From Carboxydothermus hydrogenoformans Z-2901 (GTDB taxonomy: Bacteria > Bacillota > Z-2901 > Carboxydothermales > Carboxydothermaceae), in NCBI RefSeq assembly GCF_000012865.1, contig NC_007503.1:1710001-1774000 (forward strand): a stretch of DNA of 64,000 bases, given 5' to 3'. Below, piece by piece: positions 61,106-64,000 of this stretch (positions are counted from its first letter, which is position 1; the number at the start of each line of letters is the position of its first letter). Under the pieces are notes generated by a model, which made no database searches, had not been told where the DNA came from, and was given only the letters and a program-made list of their open reading frames with translations. A program made the translations under genes and the position numbers.

Positions 61106-61558
61106 CTAAGTCAAAAATTCGTCAAATCTCGCTAAGATTTTGGGAACCTGTTCCCGATCCCGAGCAATTATTAAAATAGTATCATCCCCGGCAATAGTCC
61201 CAAGAATTTCCGGAAATGCTACCTGGTCAATAGCACTGGCTACTCCCTGGGCTGCACCGGGTAAGGTCTTAATAACTATGAGGTTTTCACTTTGGTCATA
61301 ACTGCTTACCGCATCGGCAAAAAGTCTTTTTAAACGTTCAATAGACGCAGCGGATACAGTTTTTTGCGGCAGAGCATACCGATAGCTGTCCTTTTGAAAG
61401 GGAATTTTAACCAAGCCCAGTTCCTTTATGTCCCGACTAACGGTAGCCTGAGTTACATCGAAACCGGCCTCTTTTAAAGCTTCCGCTAACTCTTCCTGGG
61501 TTCTTATTACTTTCTGTTCTACAAGTTCAAGAATTTTTTTCTGACGGCGAATTTTCAA
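61106..61558 (-). CDS. argR: Arginine repressor ArgR/AhrC
   Basis: 150 residues from a TTG with AGGAGG at 7 bases. The N-terminal winged helix has TQATVSRDIKELGL and the C-terminal oligomerisation and arginine-binding domain has GTIAGDDTILIIARD. It regulates arginine genes, none of which lie here. It overlaps the end of the methyltransferase gene. Confidence 0.95.
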   Translation of the reverse strand: MKIRRQKKILELVEQKVIRTQEELAEALKEAGFDVTQATVSRDIKELGLVKIPFQKDSYRYALPQKTVSAASIERLKRLFADAVSSYDQSENLIVIKTLPGAAQGVASAIDQVAFPEILGTIAGDDTILIIARDREQVPKILARFDEFLT

Positions 61559-62129
61559 CCGTACTCCTCCTTTTCCCAATTATATAAAGCTTAGGATAAG
61601 TTTGGGGTCGATTTAAAAATTCATGCTTAATCACATACCCTTCGCGGTCGGGAATTTTTTGCGAAAACTCCTCTATCACCATCCTTTCCTCCTCCCCGCC
61701 CGCATGGCCCACATACACGGTAACCGTTATTATTCCTCCGGGAAGTAATAACTTGTAACATTCGGCAAGGCCGGTGATAGTGGTAGACGGTTTTGTAACT
61801 ATGCTTTTATCTCCTCCGGGAAGATAGCCTAAATTAAAAACCGCAGCTTTTATGGGAACCCGAACATACTTTAAAACCTTTTCGTGGGAATCCAAGATAA
61901 AAACTGCTCTTTCGGCTACACCGGCTTCCTTAAGCTTTTGTTCCGTTATTTTCAGCGCTTGTTCCTGAATGTCAAAAGCATAAACTTTACCGTTTTCCCC
62001 TACCCGGTGAGCTAAAAACAATGTATCATTACCATTGCCGGCGGTCGCATCAACGGCAACATCTCCAGCTTGTACGACTTCCTGCAGGTATAAATGGACG
62101 AGGCCGGTAATTTTCTCTAAATTAATCAT
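61527..62129 (-). CDS. Class I SAM-dependent methyltransferase, YtqB/MraW-like rRNA methylase
   Basis: A 200-residue methyltransferase of the YtqB family, with the SAM-binding VAVDATAGNGNDTLFLAHRVG motif, VYAFDIQEQAL and the AVFNLGYLPGGDK motif. Members are annotated as putative rRNA methylases. The target is unproven. It overlaps nadK by 8 bases and argR by 32. Confidence 0.85.
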   Translation of the reverse strand: MINLEKITGLVHLYLQEVVQAGDVAVDATAGNGNDTLFLAHRVGENGKVYAFDIQEQALKITEQKLKEAGVAERAVFILDSHEKVLKYVRVPIKAAVFNLGYLPGGDKSIVTKPSTTITGLAECYKLLLPGGIITVTVYVGHAGGEEERMVIEEFSQKIPDREGYVIKHEFLNRPQTYPKLYIIGKRRSTVENSPSEKNS

Positions 62130-62985
62130 GGTAACGATTGGCCTCCCGCATCTTCTCTCTTAAAAGCTGATAGAAACTGCGATTTTTAAGTTTAATAAAT
62201 TTTGCCTGGTAAGGAGCTTTTTTAATAATAATTTCATCTCCCGGTTTAATCCCAAACCCCTGCTGTCCATCAACGGTTAGCATACTGCTTTCCAATGCGG
62301 TCTTAACCACAATTCTTATTTCTTTATCATCCGCCACCACCAGGGAACGGGCGGCAAGAGTATGCGGACAAATCGGGGTAATAATAAAAGCTTTGACCTC
62401 GGGATCGAGGATAGCTCCTCCCGCCGAGAGGGAATAAGCAGTAGACCCGGTGGGAGTTGCCACAATTACCCCATCCGCCGCATATTCTGTTATGTACTGT
62501 TCATCAACAAACACTGCAAAGTTGATAATCCGGGCAAAAGCACCTTTGGTTAACACTCCATCATTTAAACCATAAAAAACTGCAACTTCCTGATTGGCAC
62601 GCCTGACCCTGGCTTCAAGCATAGTACGATCTTCTACAAGGTATTCCCCTGCCCTGATTTTTTGCAGTCCAAAATCTATTTCCTGGGGGTCAAGTTCACT
62701 CAAATAACCCAGTTGACCCAAATTTATTCCCAGGATGGGTATTGCTTTAGGAGCAAAATAGCGGGTGGCACATAAAATCGTCCCATCGCCCCCTAAAACC
62801 AGAACCAGATCAATCTTTTCGGTTTTTTCATCGATTTCCGCTATTTCAACTATACCGCATTCTCCCGAAACAAGGTAGCGGTTTTTCAGCAAAAAGTCGT
62901 AATCCCTGGCCTTTTCCATTATTTTTTCCAATAAAATGGGCCCAAGTTTTTTATCTTTATTCACCGCAACACCGATCGTTTTCAA
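62122..62985 (-). CDS. nadK: NAD kinase
   Basis: Phosphorylates NAD to NADP. It has the LVLGGDGTIL motif, LNDGVLTKG and ATPTGSTAYSLSAGG, all of which are family signatures. The TTG at 62985 with GGAGG at 9 bases is preferred to an earlier TTG. About 287 residues. It follows tlyA, as in many Clostridia. Confidence 0.95.
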   Translation of the reverse strand: MKTIGVAVNKDKKLGPILLEKIMEKARDYDFLLKNRYLVSGECGIVEIAEIDEKTEKIDLVLVLGGDGTILCATRYFAPKAIPILGINLGQLGYLSELDPQEIDFGLQKIRAGEYLVEDRTMLEARVRRANQEVAVFYGLNDGVLTKGAFARIINFAVFVDEQYITEYAADGVIVATPTGSTAYSLSAGGAILDPEVKAFIITPICPHTLAARSLVVADDKEIRIVVKTALESSMLTVDGQQGFGIKPGDEIIIKKAPYQAKFIKLKNRSFYQLLREKMREANRYHD

Positions 62986-63043
62986 AGTAGCCAACCTCCG
63001 CTATTTTAATTCTCGCAAACCTCCCTTAATTCCTCCTTTATAC

Positions 63044-63069
63044 TTAAAAAGCAGGGATAACCCCTGCTT
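63044..63069 (-). terminator. Intrinsic terminator after tlyA
   Basis: On the minus strand AAGCAGGG-GTTAT-CCCTGCTT followed by TTTAA, overlapping the tlyA stop. The U tract is short (5), so it may leak into nadK, whose own promoter I could not place. Confidence 0.75.
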
Positions 63070-63868
63070 ATTTATTAAAACGTAAAAAAGCCTCCGTTAC
63101 AACCCGGTCAACATCAATTTTAACCTTTTCTTTAGTATTGTCGGTCGAAAGATAGAGTAAATATTCAATGTTTCCTTCGAGGCCGGTAATAGGAGAATAG
63201 GTAAGCCCCAAAGGTTGAAACCCAAGCCCTTCGGCATACTCTAAAAGATTTTTCAACACTTCCCGGTGGGTAGCGGGATCCCTCACAACCCCTTTTTTAC
63301 CCACCTTTTCTCGTCCGGCCTCAAACTGCGGTTTTATTAACACCACCGCTTCTCCCCGGGGTGCTAAAATTTCCTTAATTTTCGGCAGCACTAACTTTAA
63401 GGAAATAAAAGAAACATCACAGGTAGCAAAGCCAGGTTTTTCCGGTAAGTTATCCACAGAAAAGTAGCGAATATTCGTCCTTTCAAAAACGACTACCCTG
63501 GGATCCTGCCGCAGTTTAAGACTTAACTGACCGTAGCCAACATCCACTGCATAAACGGTATTTGCTCCATATTGCAAAGCACAATCGGTAAAGCCGCCGG
63601 TGGAAGCCCCAATGTCAATGACAATTTTCCCCTGAAGATTTATCTTAAATTCTTCTAAAGCTTTTTCCAACTTATAACCGCCCCGGCTGACATATTTTAA
63701 ACCCTGCCCTAAAATTCTAATGGGTGAATCTTCCGTTACCATCGTGCCGGGCTTGGTAACTTTTTGTTCTCCCACTAAAACTTCACCGGCCATAATTAGG
63801 GCCCGGGCTTTTTCCCGGCTCTGGACCAATCCCTTTTCCACCATTAAAACATCAAGCCTTTTTTTCAT
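63068..63868 (-). CDS. tlyA: TlyA-family rRNA methyltransferase / hemolysin-like
   Basis: 266 residues. An N-terminal S4 domain (KRLDVLMVEKGLVQSREKARALIMAGEV) precedes an FtsJ-like methyltransferase (VIDIGASTGGFTDCALQYGA). TlyA makes 2'-O-methylated cytidines in rRNA in some bacteria. Its ATG overlaps the dxs stop by 3 bases. The dxs-tlyA order is as in Bacillus. Confidence 0.94.
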   Translation of the reverse strand: MKKRLDVLMVEKGLVQSREKARALIMAGEVLVGEQKVTKPGTMVTEDSPIRILGQGLKYVSRGGYKLEKALEEFKINLQGKIVIDIGASTGGFTDCALQYGANTVYAVDVGYGQLSLKLRQDPRVVVFERTNIRYFSVDNLPEKPGFATCDVSFISLKLVLPKIKEILAPRGEAVVLIKPQFEAGREKVGKKGVVRDPATHREVLKNLLEYAEGLGFQPLGLTYSPITGLEGNIEYLLYLSTDNTKEKVKIDVDRVVTEAFLRFNK

Positions 63869-64000
63869 AGCTTACTTAAGATCTCCCGAAACTTTAAATA
63901 AAGCTTTTCTTCCGTTAAGCCGTAAAGGTTTAAAATTTCCTCCACCTTACCATGAGGAGGAAACTCGTCAGCTATTCCTAAATTAACCACCTTTGTTCCA
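63865..64000 (-). CDS. dxs: 1-deoxy-D-xylulose-5-phosphate synthase, C-terminal end only
   Basis: Forty-four codons before the stop fit the DXS C terminus (VVNLGIADEFPPHGKVEEIL). The stop overlaps the tlyA start, as is usual in Firmicutes. The catalytic parts lie outside the window. With ispH at 14361, both ends of the MEP pathway are found here. Confidence 0.85.
   Translation of the reverse strand, partial: GTKVVNLGIADEFPPHGKVEEILNLYGLTEEKLYLKFREILSKL

Noticed and set aside
1-64000. CRISPR arrays, tRNA or rRNA genes, insertion sequences
   Set aside because: No regular repeats, cloverleaf-like sequences, rRNA motifs or transposase genes were seen on either strand.

Overview
The window looks like a chromosomal segment of a thermophilic, anaerobic, endospore-forming Firmicute of the Clostridia. 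Gene content and protein sequence most resemble Carboxydothermus; this is an inference from memory, since no search was run. Support comes from the sporulation genes (spoIVA, spoIIP, spmAB, gerW/ytfJ, spoVACDE, spoIIAA-AB-sigF, dacF, spoIIM, spo0A, spoIVB), the ferredoxin-dependent 2-oxoacid oxidoreductase, the moderate-to-low GC, and the G-rich ribosome binding sites with frequent TTG and GTG starts. All confident genes but one lie on the minus strand, as on a leading-strand arm, so operons read from high to low coordinates. There are no rRNA, tRNA, IS or CRISPR features.

Layout from low to high coordinate. 1-4894: an ACT-domain regulator, hom, thrC, thrB and lysC (cut by the window edge) form a threonine/aspartate-family operon behind a strong sigma-A promoter. 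4917-5662: a small PIN/AbrB toxin-antitoxin pair flanked by terminators. 5667-14285: spoIVA, gpsA, plsY, der, a radical-SAM DUF512 protein, two small unknowns, spoIIP and a DUF1614 membrane protein. 14361-22233: ispH fused to S1 repeats, plsC, cmk, aroA, hisC, aroF, a trpG/pabA glutaminase, aroH and a HutP-like regulator at the head; this is an aromatic/histidinol-phosphate operon running into isoprenoid, lipid and nucleotide genes. 22241-34872: a flavoprotein, one unknown, the only plus-strand gene, rluB, a PAP2 phosphatase, spmAB, a palindromic repeat, gerW/ytfJ, scpBA, trpS, a site-2 protease, a DHH-CBS-tRNA nucleotidyltransferase fusion and a germination permease.

34871-36573 is lysA under a lysine riboswitch. 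36570-39595 holds a three-gene set: an ATP-dependent activase of the HgdC/BadF type and two paralogous DUF2229-like iron-sulfur proteins. It is the best candidate here for an undescribed redox system. 39645-49178 holds spoVAE-AD-AC, a dodecin, the sigF operon behind a sigma-H-type promoter, dacF behind a sigma-G-type promoter, deoB, xerD, spoIIM, a ComB-like protein and a DUF3866 protein. 49211-53529 is a korDABC operon with an HD-GYP protein and an atypical ferredoxin. 53628-57196 holds two glycosyltransferase-type proteins and the SteA/SteB pair. 57243-64000 holds spo0A, spoIVB, recN, argR, a ytqB-like methyltransferase, nadK, tlyA and the 3' end of dxs, in an order close to that of Bacillus.

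The control elements are unusually legible. In several places a terminator, a promoter and a ribosome binding site share the same bases, for example between lysA and the germination permease. In spoIVB the reading frame runs through the spo0A promoter into spo0A itself.
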